Of a stretch of DNA of 64,000 bases, positions 46,230-58,354 are shown one piece after another (the stretch's first letter is position 1; each line of letters begins with the position of its first letter). The notes beneath the pieces were generated by a model. It was not told where the DNA came from. It made no database searches and worked only from the letters and a program-made list of their open reading frames with translations. Origin of the DNA: Melampsora larici-populina 98AG31 (lineage: Eukaryota > Basidiomycota > Pucciniomycetes > Pucciniales > Melampsoraceae); NCBI RefSeq assembly GCF_000204055.1, contig NW_006768779.1, positions 710,350 through 774,349 of the forward strand. The letters are read 5' to 3'. Made by a program: the position numbers and the translations under genes.

Positions 46230-48540
46230 ATGTCAACTAACAATATCGGAAGTTCATCAAATTCAAATCATTCATCAATTTGTAAAGCCATCACTTCATA
46301 CAAGAAAAAACCAGGTACGTTATCATTAACAAAAACTAATTTAACTTGGAGACCAAAGGATGGACCAGGTTCAATCATAACAGTTGATCGTCACAGATTA
46401 CAATGTAAGTTAAAACATTCATCATTTAAAAGCCCCCAAAGAAATCACAACAGACTAACCTCGTATATGAAACTTGATTTCTTTTCTTTTTAGCTCTCTT
46501 TTCTTCCAAAGATGGAGGAACCAAAGTGATGTTACGAATCTGTGCAAAACCAATCCAAGAAACCGTAACAGATCAACAACAAGAAACTACTGCGACGATA
46601 CCAGAAGAAATCTTTAATTTTAGTTTTACTTCTCAAACTTCAATTGATGATCGAGAAGAATTTAAAAGAGAAATCTCACAAATCATAGCCCAAAACCGAG
46701 CATCCAAAGAGATTCCCAAAGATATTACGAAGCCAATTGAACCGAATCAACTACCTAACGAACCTATTAACCAATTACATAATGAAACAATAGATAAAGG
46801 AAAATCAATAGATCCATTACAAGACTGGAGACTGAAGAAAAAAGTCCTACAAACTGATGCAGGATTAAGAGAGTTACATAAAGAGATGGTGATTGGAGGC
46901 CAGATCACAGAAGGAGAGTTTTGGGATGGTAGAGAAGATTTATTGATTTATCAATCTAGATTAGAATCCCAAAAGAAAGGTAAATCAGCTGAGATGGTCG
47001 ATCCTAGACCTGAATCTAATGAACAGGGTGATATCACTATCTCGGTGACTCCTCAACTTATTCATGATATCTTTGAACAATATCCGATTGTACAAAAGGT
47101 TTATAATGAAAACGTACCACCTGTAAGTCTGATGATCAAAGAATTGTAAGACTCTCAAGTACACGTTTCTGATCCTGATCTTACGTGTCTATTTCTTTGG
47201 ATATAGTTAAACGATCAACTCTTTTGGACACGCTATTTTAGATCTAAATTATTCAATCGTCATAGATCTTCGGCAAGACAACCAGGTGATTCGGTTAAAG
47301 ATGATGAAATCTTTGATAAATATTTAGGTGAAGATGATGATGGGATTGAACCTAAGAATTTAAATGTGAAAGAAGTTTATAAACTTTTGGATTTAGCTGC
47401 TACAGAAGAAGATCATCTTGAAGTGAGCTTTTCCATCCAATCTCTACGTTCTTTTGCTTCTTTTTTGTTTTATGATCAAACTCTTTTTTTGGATGAACTG
47501 ATGAAGATCAATGTTTTGAACAACGTGTTTTAGACTGGAAATTCGAATGATTGGACTATGAGAGCTGGCACTCAAAGATCATCTTTACCATTAATGCGAA
47601 GGTTTAATGAACATTCTCAACGTCTTCTCAACTCATCATTGTAAGCAAATCCATTCCCTTCATCTACTATATAAACTATACTGAACATTCATTGAATTTA
47701 TCTCCAACCAAAAATTGGTTAGAGGTAAAGTACCCGAAAGAAGAACAGGAGGAGTGATAGATGGAGGAGATGCAGGTTCAAGAAACTATTACGATGACAC
47801 GAATTTGATAGATTTAACGATCAATAAAGAAACAGATCGAATCTTATTAAACATACAAGAACAAGAAAGATATTTCCAAGGACATTCGATTGAAAAAGAC
47901 CAAGAAGTCGAAAACCATAAACGTAAACGAAGCGAATCAGAAGAAAAACAAGAAGTGAATGAGATTATGAGAAGAGTAAGTGAAGATTGGAAGATGAAAT
48001 TGGGTAGGTTTGAAGATCATCAGAGTGAGATTAATGAAGCGACTAATGAGATGATTGAGAATATTACGATTCGATATGAACAGAGAAATGGGTTTCTTGA
48101 AGGTAAACTTTTTTGCAAATGAACTCTATACTTCTTTTAGGTATTTCGAGATGAACCGATTCATGTGATTTTATATTTTTTTTGATTATTTTTTTGGCTT
48201 AGGTGGAATTCCTACAAGTTTAATGTCACAAGTCATTTCAACTCATTCAACTACACATGAATTCTTAAGACATTATTGGTCTTCGATCTTACCTAATCCG
48301 ATCCAAATCAACCCTCATGAATCTTCTTTGAACAAACGAATCTTAAATCCAGAAGAAAAAGCCATGAAAGCTCAAAGAATGATTGGATTCTTAGAAAGAA
48401 CTAATGAAAGAGTTTCACATTTGATTGAAGAAGCTAGATTACTTTCGATTGAGAAGAAATTGATTTTTCAAGCTTTAGAAAGTACGATTAGAGCTGTTGA
48501 AAAAGCTAAAAGACATTATAAAGAATTGTTAGGTTTATGA
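46230..48540 (+). CDS. TFB1: TFIIH core subunit 1 (p62/Tfb1)
   Basis: Subunit of general transcription and repair factor TFIIH. Six exons, 46230-46404, 46494-47122, 47207-47422, 47534-47640, 47723-48102 and 48203-48540, sum to 614 residues in one frame. The N-terminal PH-like domain reads YKKKPGTLSLTKTNLTWRPK, SLFSSKDGGTKVMLRICA, the part that contacts TFIIE and activators. Two BSD-like regions follow, marked by EFWDGREDLL and by QLFWTRYFRSKLF. The C-terminus is helical (RHYWSSILPNPIQ ... AVEKAKRHYKELLGL), the Tfb1 region that holds other core subunits. Length is close to yeast Tfb1. It is tail-to-tail with the ataxin-3 gene, 325 bp apart. Confidence 0.9.
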
Positions 48541-48865
48541 TTTGATGAATTCATCATCAAATCTTTCATAGAGACGTCTTGATTTTAGGGACATTTTTTC
48601 TTATTGAGATGTATACTTCTTTTTATTGGGAAATAAAAATTACAACAAAAATGCGTAATATATACTTGCATAATTGTATCATCCGCTATTAATAGATAAA
48701 ATACACTGAGATAAGACAGAGTTTAATTGAACCAATGTCACATCTGATTCCCAATATACCTTCCACAATCAACAAAGTGAGATGTAAAGATGGAAGTGAT
48801 TTATATGATTACAAAAGATTGAAATAGATATGTAGCACAAAAGAGAAAGAAGATGACCCAATAGA
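48541..48865. other. Tail-to-tail intergenic spacer
   Basis: AT-rich spacer between the stops of the TFB1 and ataxin-3 genes. Two AATAAA-like stretches near 48632 and 48700 could serve polyadenylation of the plus-strand gene. Confidence 0.45.
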
Positions 48866-50364
48866 TTAAGCAAACCGAGCTAAACGTCTCAATCGAAGTT
48901 CTTCAGCTGTTGGTTCATCCCAATTCCCATCATTCTGAGGAAGTGAGGAAGGAAGACCAGAGAGGGAAAGATCAGGTGTCGAATCGGATGGACCATCACT
49001 ACCGGATTCTTCTAAACTTGCTCGGATAGCAGCTTCTAATTGAGATTCGAAATCTGGATTATATTCTCTAGCAGGAGCCGTATGAGAGAATAATGACGGA
49101 TCGGATGGATGTGAGTGATTTGCCTCTTCAAATGCTTGTGCCTCATCATCTGAATCATTACGATCGTTCGAAGTTGTCCTTTGTGGGTCGGTTATTAGAC
49201 TAGCTTCGATCGCTAGCCGTAGTTGTTCAGCTTCAGATAAGTTTTGAAGTTGATCATTAGCTACTCTAACTCTCTGTCTTGGTTGTTCATCATCCATCAT
49301 ATCTTCATCCGATCTTCTTCTTCGGTTAGTCGTACTACTTGCTGAACTTGAACCCACTGGAGGTGAATATAAGAAAGGATTTAAAGATTGTGCTTGTTCA
49401 TCTGCTTCACATGCCATCAGTGTACCAGGTTGAGGTGCGGTAGGATCAGATGAAGCTAAAACAGGTGAGACGGCAAAGATTGAATAACCTAGAGGATTCA
49501 AAGAGAAAAAATGTCAACGATCTGATGTTGGAAGAGGTGAGTGAAATTTTTGATGACCTTCAGCCTCAGCTTGTGAGATTGTCATACTGAGAAAACCAGA
49601 ACCAATCCAAGTTGGAGTTTTACCGGTGACTGAGTTAAGATCGTACCTATAAGAGCGATTGAATTCATTAGCATCTCTCATGTAGTCTTAGGCTTAGGCT
49701 TAGGTAGGATGATCATTGAATTTTGTGTAGCTGAGTTGAATTACCATCGATCTGAATTACCACCAAATCGACGTAGTGTGAACCAATGTAAATCGTGATT
49801 CAGAATAAAAGCTTCTTGGTTCCTTGAAGTAATCAAAAAAGTCAGACTTCTCATCAAAAAGATTAGGTAAACAGATGATTTTGATTCTTACTCTGGATAA
49901 GCATGCATCGGTTTCATTTCATCACTTTGCCACCTTACTAATCGAAGACCAAGTTGATGAAGTGCATCATCAATCACTTGAACCGAAAAGAAACCTATCA
50001 AATCATATCAATTTATATATGTATTAGAAGATGATCTGTTCCTTTTTTTTTTCAAGATTAGATTGAAGACTGACCACTATCATCATAATTAGCACTTCTA
50101 CCTTGACGTTGAGATCGAGTTTGAGTATCTAAATGAGAATCTTCTATTGAATCTAATCTATGAGCGATTTCAGCTAGATCGTTTGCAGTCCTTTTTAAAA
50201 AGAATTATTTAATATATATCAGCCTTTGAAAGTATAAGTATAAGTTGAATGAATGAATGAGTTTACCAAATATGAGATTGCATCAAGTTGTTTAATGCGT
50301 GTTGAGCACATAACATCGAACCTGGATCTTGTGTTTCATGATAAATATAAGGTATTAGATCCAT
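48866..50364 (-). CDS. Ataxin-3-type Josephin deubiquitinase
   Basis: Cysteine protease that trims ubiquitin chains. Six exons, 50364-50267, 50190-50075, 49994-49892, 49822-49745, 49646-49558 and 49488-48866, join to 368 residues. The Josephin domain has QDPGSMLCAQHALNNLMQSH with the catalytic Cys near residue 19, NHDLHWFTLRRFG with the His near 118, and DLNSVTG with the Asn near 136. This is the same order and spacing as the human enzyme. The C-terminal half has two ubiquitin-interacting motifs, SEAEQLRLAIEASL and FESQLEAAIRASLEES. A basic patch NRRRRSDED lies between the Josephin domain and the first motif. There is no polyglutamine tract. All catalytic residues are kept, so it should be active. 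Confidence 0.92.
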
Positions 50365-51280
50365 TATATAGAAGAACTTGAAGTATAAATAATCAGAGTC
50401 AGACTGGAGCCAATGGTATTATTGGTTTGTGAAGTTATCTGATCAAAAATCAAATGGCTGGTTCTCTTTCTGCTAAGTACTTAATCAAATACATCTTACG
50501 CGGCCTTTTCTTTATCTTGAAACTTGACACACCACTCACGCTCACACCCGGTGACAGCACTTATGATCAGCTTCATATTCTTCTGCGTGACTAGACCTGA
50601 TAAACACTCAAAGTTTTCCTTGAGAATAACAAAAAGGATAGCCACTTCTTGCTTCAATCCCTGATCAATTCATAGTCTAACCTTTTTATGGAAGATATGC
50701 TGTTCAAAGAGCTCATTGACCAAACCGAACATGATCTTTGACATTGTAATATCCCACTTGACACCTTAAAGGCTTTCTCGAACGGAGGCTGGATCATGTA
50801 CGTCCAGCTAGGAAGTCATCTTTGCTCTTATTGAGGCAGTGCGTTTAACAAATTTTGTCTTGGTGTTCTTGATTTGATCTGTAGTGTTAGTATCTATCTA
50901 TCACCGAGAGCCCCATGGGCTCCGGTTGTTTGAGACCCACGAGATGCTCGAGGCATATAATTTTCGGGCCTAAGAAAGAGATCGGTTTCCAAAGCCTTGC
51001 CTTTTTGCAAACAATCTCAGATTGTCAAAACGTTGTTAAACCTTGTTGTCGAGGTTGTAAAGGCCGGAGATTGCTTCGTGCGAGGTAATCTTAACATCTC
51101 CGATCTCTCTTCTCAACGAGTCATCGAGCACAGCTTGAATAGCTCTGGAAGCCTGAAGGTATAAATCAAGTACTTCATCCAGCTTGTGAAACTTCTTGAT
51201 TATTTCAATTCTACACCCACTTTACGAAGAGAAAAGCGAAAGAAACATGTAGTGAAAAGTCAACGAAGGTGGCAAAGAAG
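50365..51280. other. Spacer between ataxin-3 gene and DIRS element
   Basis: No gene. It probably includes the ataxin-3 promoter and the untranslated 5' part of the retroelement. An imperfect palindrome GAGCCCCATGGGCTC lies near 50929-50943. Confidence 0.45.
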
Positions 51281-52255
51281 ATGAATACCGGGAAGGTATT
51301 GACACATAAGTTGATAGACTTGGCTCCTTACTGGGACAATAGGATGAAGGCTTGTTTCGGCTATGTACCTCTCACGATTTTTGTTCCAGCCTGGTTGCTA
51401 GCAGATAAGAATCACATGTCGAATAGAAGGAAGCAAAGCTCATCGTGTTCGGATGTAGTAGCATACGTCGGATTGAGGGTACCTAGTGAATGGAGACAAA
51501 GTTTTTTAATGTGGTCAACATCTTTCCATCTTTATGTCCAGTATTGGAGATCAAAGTACCAACAAGAAGATATCGCTAAAAGACTAGAAGAACATTATAA
51601 AATAGTATTAGACATTAAAGCTAGAAATCACGACGCGTTCGCTCCGGCGCTGAGATATGACATTACTCACAGAACGAACGTATTCAGCCATACGTTAGAA
51701 GACAGATCCTTGTCTGATGTTGGTACGAGAAACGAAGAACTGGTGGAACAAGCTATAACGGACTCTAAAGCGAATAAGGACCACAGATACTTTGACAATC
51801 CTTATATCATAGGTGGTGCGATGGAGAACGTGAACCCAGCAACCGGAAGGTATCAAGTAGGCTGGGACATGATATCCAACGGAGACGAGCAGACAACGGC
51901 GGTGACAGGAGGCAGGATGTTATCCCACCTTGCACCCAGTGGAAGAAGTCAGGCACAGGGAATGACCGGACAATTCTTCGGGGAATCATCTCATCACCAA
52001 AATGTCAGCCATCATGAGTTCGGGGAGTTGAACGGAAATGGAAGTTTTAGTCAAAACGGTAGAGGAAGAGGTAGAAGAGGTAGAGGAGTAAGTCGTGGAA
52101 TTAATGCAAGAGGTGGAGGTTCGAGAGGTGGTCACTCAGGACCAACGACCGTGGTGAATGGGGTGACGGTGCCAAAGTTCGGACCAGGAGCTTTTGAGGC
52201 GGTGAAAGCAGCGAAACAAGCTGGGACAGGAGGAAATGGTGCGAGTGCTCAGTGA
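51281..52255 (+). CDS. DIRS ORF1, gag-like RNA-binding protein
   Basis: 324 residues from ATG 51281; the upstream part of the open frame has no ATG. The middle is helical. The C-terminal part is rich in Gly/Arg (GRGRGRRGRGVSRG, RGGGSRGGHSG), an RGG-box-like nucleic-acid-binding tail that would replace the zinc knuckles of other gag proteins. A gag role is inferred from position before the RT frame. The stop is about 90 bp before the ORF2 ATG. Confidence 0.7.
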   Translation: MNTGKVLTHKLIDLAPYWDNRMKACFGYVPLTIFVPAWLLADKNHMSNRRKQSSSCSDVVAYVGLRVPSEWRQSFLMWSTSFHLYVQYWRSKYQQEDIAKRLEEHYKIVLDIKARNHDAFAPALRYDITHRTNVFSHTLEDRSLSDVGTRNEELVEQAITDSKANKDHRYFDNPYIIGGAMENVNPATGRYQVGWDMISNGDEQTTAVTGGRMLSHLAPSGRSQAQGMTGQFFGESSHHQNVSHHEFGELNGNGSFSQNGRGRGRRGRGVSRGINARGGGSRGGHSGPTTVVNGVTVPKFGPGAFEAVKAAKQAGTGGNGASAQ

Positions 52256-52343
52256 GTAGTAATAAAAATAGTTTATTGTGTTCTCCTTTAGTTTTTTTGT
52301 CCATAGAAGTGAAATCGCCCTAGAAAGCAATGAGCATGGAGAA

Positions 52344-54263
52344 ATGGAGAGAAATGCATTCCCAAGGATGATGTTTCCTAGAGCAAAGAGACCAAAACCC
52401 GTGAGAATGAGAGAAACTGAGATTGCCACAAATTTGCCTACCTTTGCACATTCCAGATCCGCACCGGTGAGAGGAATAGTTGATGTAAGAGACACGCCAG
52501 AAAGGCAAATAGGAGAAGAGGCTGAAAGGAGCCCAGAACAGCGCCACACTGCTCAGGAAAAACAACGAGAGAGACGAGAAGGATCAATAAATCTGCAAGA
52601 TAAAGACTCAAGAAACAAAGTTCGGTCGAAATGGCCTAGAAGAGCTAAATGTGAAATGAATATAAAGAGATGGCGAGAGTTAGCACGGGAGTCAGGAGTA
52701 GAAGGAGAAATAGAAGACGTACTAGAAGGCCTGGTAAACGGTTTCACTCAAGGAATACCGGAGCATTACCTAGGCGGCAAGAGATGGTGGACGCCGGACA
52801 ATCATAGATCGGCGTTGGCGGTGAAGGAGAAGATCATGAAAAACTTACAAAGAGAGAAGGGAGCAGGCCAAGTGTTTGGGCCATTTTCACATGAAGAGGT
52901 ATACGCGAAATGGGGTTTCTTCCGCACAAATCCAATGGGTAGTGTGGTAAACAACGACGGATCCTTGAGGATGATAAATGACTTATCATACCCGGTAGAA
53001 GATGAAAATATACCCTCAGTGAATTCGATGGTAGACAAACGAGAATTCGACACATCGTGGGACAATTTCCACGCGGTGGCTCGGTATTTTAGAGAACATT
53101 TCCACGAAATTTTGATGTTGGCAATCTACGATTGGGAGAAGGCTTATAGGCAAGCGTGTACAAAAGAGGAGGAATGGCGCTACTTGATGATTAAGGACTT
53201 CTATAACAGGATTTGGATGGATATCGCGGTGCCGTTCGGTGGAGTTGCTGGATGTGGGACCTTCGGGAAGGTAGCAGACGCGTGGAGACTGATAGTACAA
53301 AAGCACTTGAAGATTGATAGAATCTTCAGATGGGTGGATGATAATATGATTGTGAAGATTGAAGGTGAGAACTTACGTATTGAGGACATCGTGGAGTTGA
53401 GCACGGAGATGGGAGTCAAAACCAACCAAGAAAAACTGCGAGACTTCGCAGACGAGCAGAAATATTTAGGTTTCATTTTCAACGGACGCGATAAGACAGT
53501 AAGATTACCTGAAGAAAAATTAACAGAAAGGTTAGAAGCGATAGTGAAAATGTTGGGAGAAGGACTGTGGAGTTTAAAGGAAGCAGACTCAACAATAGGA
53601 AAAATAGCACATCTCATGTACATTGTACCTCATATGAAACCCTACATGAGGGGATTATACGCTTGGTTAAACCCGTGGCAAAAGACCAACGCGAAGAGAT
53701 TTTTATCGAGGGCGGCAAGAAACGACTTGGAGAGCTGGAAAGAGGCCTTGACAAATTTCGAACCTAGGAGGATTGTGCCATCGGTAGACCCGGAAAGGGT
53801 TGGATGGGTTGGTGACGCGAGCGGATTCGGAATGGGAGTGATAACAGACCACGGCTGGTTACGTTTTAAGTTAAAGGATGGCTGGCAGAGGAAAGGACTG
53901 GGAGAAGACGAAACAAGTCGCGACATAGCATGGGCCGAAACGGCGGCGATAAGGTTGGGCCTGCTGCTATTAGAAGTGTCGATAGATACACGAGGTAGAA
54001 ACTTTTGGGTGAAAACTGATAACACTACTACGGAGTCAACAATAAACAAGAGACGGTCAAAGAGCGAACAAGTCAACGAGGAGTGGAAAAGGATTCAAGA
54101 CTTACTATTACGGCTTCAGTGCGATATAACGGAGGAACGGGTAGAATCTGGAAACAACGACACAGACGGGCTATCGAGAGGTCTGGAAGAAGAGGATCAG
54201 GCTGGAGAAAGAGTAAACATCGACCTACCAGAAGACTTACGGATGCTTTTAGAAGAAGCATGA
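52344..54263 (+). CDS. DIRS ORF2, reverse transcriptase-RNase H
   Basis: 639 residues from ATG 52344. The RT has SLRMINDLSYP (near 52960), the motif-A region LAIYDWEKAYRQ (near 53115), motif B VPFGGVAGCGTFGK (near 53230) and the catalytic RWVDDNMIVK (near 53330; the two Asp of the xxDD box). The RNase H has GWVGDASGFGMGV (near 53805), a Glu in WAETAAIRLG (near 53930), an Asp in VKTDNTTTES (near 54010), and a final NNDTDGLSRG (near 54155). The catalytic D-E-D-D set appears complete. The last four bases (ATGA) overlap the start of the recombinase frame, which suggests termination-reinitiation. Confidence 0.9.
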   Translation: MERNAFPRMMFPRAKRPKPVRMRETEIATNLPTFAHSRSAPVRGIVDVRDTPERQIGEEAERSPEQRHTAQEKQRERREGSINLQDKDSRNKVRSKWPRRAKCEMNIKRWRELARESGVEGEIEDVLEGLVNGFTQGIPEHYLGGKRWWTPDNHRSALAVKEKIMKNLQREKGAGQVFGPFSHEEVYAKWGFFRTNPMGSVVNNDGSLRMINDLSYPVEDENIPSVNSMVDKREFDTSWDNFHAVARYFREHFHEILMLAIYDWEKAYRQACTKEEEWRYLMIKDFYNRIWMDIAVPFGGVAGCGTFGKVADAWRLIVQKHLKIDRIFRWVDDNMIVKIEGENLRIEDIVELSTEMGVKTNQEKLRDFADEQKYLGFIFNGRDKTVRLPEEKLTERLEAIVKMLGEGLWSLKEADSTIGKIAHLMYIVPHMKPYMRGLYAWLNPWQKTNAKRFLSRAARNDLESWKEALTNFEPRRIVPSVDPERVGWVGDASGFGMGVITDHGWLRFKLKDGWQRKGLGEDETSRDIAWAETAAIRLGLLLLEVSIDTRGRNFWVKTDNTTTESTINKRRSKSEQVNEEWKRIQDLLLRLQCDITEERVESGNNDTDGLSRGLEEEDQAGERVNIDLPEDLRMLLEEA

Positions 54264-55369
54264 TATCGCCGAAGGTAGAACATAAGATACGACATTTTTT
54301 ACAAGACGCGAGAGGAGAGATGAAGTGGAGAGAAAATAGTGTTCAAACTCATATGTTTTCAGGAGGCTGGGCCGAGGCGACTTTAATAAATTATAATAGT
54401 GGTGTTGTAAAATTAATAAAATTTTCTCAAGAAAAAGGTTACGAAAGGAGGCAATTACTGCCACTGTTGATGAACTTATTGTACGAATTCATAGTTTGGG
54501 CAGGGAAGAAGTTAGGAGAAGATGGGAAGACAGAAAGAGATAATCAGAATCAAGTGACGATAGAGGTAGAAACGTTGAAAAAGTATCTTACTGGGGTGAA
54601 ATGTTGGCATCTATTCCATGACGAGGAATACCCAAAGTATAGCTCCTTAAAATTATCAGTACTATTGAAATCGTCAAAGTTGGCAGAAACGGTGATAAAA
54701 GATTCAGAGAAAGATCGAAAGAGCCCGGTAATGATAAAGCATCTGGTGCAATTATTGAAGAATCTATCAAATGGAAGCAAGAGAGATCAAGTAGCGTTGG
54801 CAATCGCGCTGGTGGCATTCTGGGGAATGGCGCGTTTAGGAGAGCTAGTATCAGGTGACAAAAAGAAGAGGTTGATAAGGTTCAAGGACTTACAGGTAAC
54901 TGGAGAAGGATCAAAAGTGTCGATAGCGCTGTTCAACGCGAAGACGGCACAGCCAGGCCAAGTACAATACATTAAATTGAAGCAACAGCAATCGTATTTA
55001 GACGCAACCTCAGCACTCGAGAGAATGGTGAGAGATAATCAGACAGGTCCCAAGGACCCCTTGTTTTCGTATTTGGAGACAAACGGACAAAGAAGCACGA
55101 TAACGAAGGCCAAATCAATGGGGATTTATAAGAGGATCTGGAAACAGAACGACAAAGAAAATCAATTGTCGGGTCATTCGTTTAGGGTTGGAGGCGCGTC
55201 GTTTAGATGGAATGAGAAACGACCATTGGACGAGATCACAACGATAGGCCGTTGGCAATCCAAGGCGTATCAGTTGTATTTAAGAAAATATGATAAAGAA
55301 GAAAAACAAGAGACGAAAGAATTGTGGAACTTATTGGCCTATGAAGAAGAGCAGAAGAATAAAAAGTGA
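54260..55369 (+). CDS. DIRS ORF3, tyrosine recombinase
   Basis: 369 residues from the ATG at 54260 that overlaps the ORF2 stop (ATGA). The open frame extends 177 bp upstream but without ATG. Catalytic residues of the tyrosine-recombinase fold are Arg in MARLGEL (about residue 191), His and Arg in SGHSFRVGG (about 304-307), Trp in IGRWQSKAY (about 331), and the nucleophile Tyr in LYLRKY (about 343). It would integrate the circular cDNA, replacing the DDE integrase and avoiding target-site duplication. A relic of a related recombinase lies at 4896-5258. Confidence 0.9.
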   Translation: MISPKVEHKIRHFLQDARGEMKWRENSVQTHMFSGGWAEATLINYNSGVVKLIKFSQEKGYERRQLLPLLMNLLYEFIVWAGKKLGEDGKTERDNQNQVTIEVETLKKYLTGVKCWHLFHDEEYPKYSSLKLSVLLKSSKLAETVIKDSEKDRKSPVMIKHLVQLLKNLSNGSKRDQVALAIALVAFWGMARLGELVSGDKKKRLIRFKDLQVTGEGSKVSIALFNAKTAQPGQVQYIKLKQQQSYLDATSALERMVRDNQTGPKDPLFSYLETNGQRSTITKAKSMGIYKRIWKQNDKENQLSGHSFRVGGASFRWNEKRPLDEITTIGRWQSKAYQLYLRKYDKEEKQETKELWNLLAYEEEQKNKK

Positions 55370-58354
55370 GTGTGTTTCATGATTAAAGTGGAAAGAGAAC
55401 AAGACGTTGAAGTAGAATGAAATGTAGGTAAAAGAGACGATCGAAAAGGGAGAATGAATGGGATGAGGATAAAGGAGGAAGAGGAAAGAGTAAGAGGAAA
55501 TTAAAAGTGAAGTGAAATGAATGGGGTGCGGGAAAAGGGTTGAGATGAGTAAGGAAAGATAAAGAAGAGACAGGGTTTGAGTTTGATGCAATAGAGTTTA
55601 AGGTTGACGGTAGTGAATTGCAGATCCACGCGAGGTGGATGATCACCATGTACAATGAGCAATACAGCGAGATCTGGACAGCTGTTGTAGACAGGTTTTT
55701 GACGAGCTCAGGACGCCACCCGTCCAGAGATTGGGAGGTAGAAAACCTTTCTCGGACAGGCAGTCCCCGGGCCTATGGCCCCCCCCCACACCAGGTCAGA
55801 ACCAAAAATGGTGATGACCTACATAATGGATTGCTTCGAAACAGGAAGGCATAAAGGAAGTAAGTAAGAGTTACAAGCTTCATAGAAATAAGCGAGAGAC
55901 AAATACAAACATAAAGATAGTATTAATGATGAAAGTTAAAACCTAAGAGATGAGAGAACAATAACTTTAGTTATGAAATAATAACAAAGCTGAACAAGGC
56001 ATAGTCCAAAGATGGAACCTGCAGGCACAGGATGTCACATCGACACTAGGACGGTCAAAAATGGAAATTGCCCAACTTATAATATGTTAGATGGGAAACG
56101 TTGTGAGCATAAATCATTTAGGGAGATATATTTGATTGTGTATCTTGTTTGATTTTTTAACCATTCACATTTCCATTGACCTTTTTTTTCTCAAGTTTGT
56201 ACTTTCCAAATGGGGCCAGGACCAAATGATTATAAGTATGTACAGTGCGATCAAATGTCCAACTTAATCAGTAAGTCAACCTATAATCTTTAAACCTTTG
56301 ATTCATGTTGAGAATAGATTTAGATATCCTGATTTAAAATTACTTCAAATCATAACATCCATTAGATTGTAAGGAGGGAAGTGGAATCTTCGTACCTGAA
56401 TGGTATGGCTACTAAAGTCTTCTGTAATCCTAATTGAATAACTTTTGTGAACCTTCTGGAAGGAATACAATGTCATTTTGTTGAACAAACTTTTATGGAG
56501 GATTTCAACATTCGAGTTCGTGAGCCTTCAGAGTGCCTTGATTCATTGCAAGACATAGTTTGAGTTCAACACTATTATCAACAAATCAATTGTCTAGATG
56601 AGGGTGCTGTCAGGCAAAGGAGGGTCATAGTAATATATTATCAAGTTATGAACTCGAGATGGAGGCCTGACCCTAAGTTGACAAATTCAATAATCTGTAT
56701 CCCATTTCATGATAGTATACTCACAACCTATCACCTGATCCCAGATCCATTTAACATCCTAAACTTTTGGAACAAACTCTTGCTCCATCTTTTGCTAAAA
56801 GCAGAGTTCAACTTCAAGTCAGAAAAATACCTAAAATACAACTCCCCCTACAGTCAAATATTCCTTGAATGTTTTGAATTTGAACATACTAGCAGAAAGG
56901 CCCACCTGAGCAGCACATTCCTGCAATTTATTTATTTAAAAATACAAAGGGCTGGGAGGCCAAAGTGAATAAAAATTTTGGCACTTTCTGGCTGACTTGA
57001 ACCCCGCTAATCTTGTGGAGACTTTGTCAACAAACTTCGTCTTATTTTGCTCAGATTCTTACATCAAACACGCATTTCAATTACCCCTCTCTAAGCTACC
57101 AAATATCTTGATCCTACAGCCTTGGTGTTGGTGATTATAGAGATGAGAAAAGGATTGAGATGGAAAGTGAAGTCGAAGTCTCAATCAAAAAGCTAAGTAC
57201 ATATAAACTCAAAGCACCCCAAATTCTCTTCATCTGTTAAAATGAATGACATGTCACGATGTAAGTGACAGCTGTGCTCGGGTCCATGTTGGATTCACGC
57301 ATGGCCTTGCATGGCACTTTTCACTGCGGGGTCAAAAAATAAGTTGTGAGGGACCGTGTCGGCCTATATCTGAATCTTCATCAGGATTCACACTCTAGAC
57401 TACCCAAAGAACATGGACGATCCTTAGAATAATGCTGAGTGGATGAACTCGTCGTTTTATTGGTGCTGGTTTCAGCCTTCTAACCTCAAGTCCTTTGACT
57501 GAAGTATGTTTTACAGTTCAAGTTTCAGTAAAATAGGCGTGAAGTCTCAAAGAAGAGGAGTAATGATGAGATATCTTAGAGATCCTGGACATCTTTTTCA
57601 TCGATCTGGTCTTATAGAATGGTTTTGTACGATTCAAAGACCTGGTTACTTCCTGATAGGAGAGAAGCGAAATTAGAGGCATATAATTTTTTCTAACATC
57701 ATCGTCAGGGATGAGCACTGCGTTGGATGTATGCGTTCCATGTTCCGTTCACAGTCCTCACATCGACACGTTGAAGATCATGTTCGGTTCAACCCACAGT
57801 TGGATCTTTGAACGAAATCTGTTTCATCACAAACTATGATGTGATCAAAGATCAAATCAATCGGCGAGTATTCTTTTTGACCTTTGGGGAAGATTCTTGA
57901 TATACACATCTAAAATCGAGAGAGATTTCTCAAATCTATTGAAGAGAAGGATATCAAGTACGAGGAAAAAATATGAGACATAGAGGTCTCTCTCTGAACT
58001 TTTTAGCCGCCCGCAAAGGTAACTGATTACAAATATATTTGGTTATCTCGCAAGTCTTGCTGAGGGCAGAGAGCAGCTTTTGCTCATTTCGATGGTCTGG
58101 ACGACATATCTTGGTGATGAACTCTGGGGCCCGATAGTCCGACTCTCTTTTGAGATTATCCTTATTGGACAAAGAGCTTGAGATATTTTCTTTGCTCCAT
58201 ATACCCACGAAAAGTTTATGCAATGTTAAAAGCAGAACCAATACCAAAAAAGATTGCAAAATCAACGATACTCAACAAAAATTCGCATGAATCACAAAAA
58301 GCAGGACTGTGGATTGATCTAGAGTATCAGAATTGAGATTGAGGTGTTTGGAAC
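55370..58354. other. Intergenic DNA, possibly including the DIRS 3' part
   Basis: A purine-rich stretch follows the recombinase frame (55370-55600), then a GC-richer segment up to about 55810 (CCCCGGGCCTATGGCCCCCC near 55768). The rest is AT-rich with only short frames of no known family (56648-56968 plus; 57954-58265 minus). Confidence 0.4.

Larger units (their letters stand above)
51281..55369 (+). mobile_element. DIRS-type tyrosine-recombinase retrotransposon
   Basis: Three consecutive plus-strand open frames (gag-like, RT plus RNase H, tyrosine recombinase) in the order typical of DIRS elements, with no DDE integrase and no aspartic protease. All three frames are open and all core catalytic motifs are kept, so this is a young copy. 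No inverted terminal repeats or internal complementary region were found within about 500 bp on either side, so the ends are not defined; coordinates cover the coding part only. Confidence 0.85.

Noticed and set aside
53201..54076. Long minus-strand frames across the DIRS element
   Set aside because: Antisense to RT-RNase H coding sequence with intact catalytic motifs on the plus strand.
55331..55655. Minus-strand Ser/Phe/His-rich frames after the recombinase gene
   Set aside because: They mirror a purine-rich plus strand and have no recognisable domain.
50929..55790. GC-rich palindromic segments on both sides of the DIRS element as possible inverted terminal repeats
   Set aside because: The match between GAGCCCCATGGGCTCCGG and the segment near 55768 is short and imperfect and does not extend.
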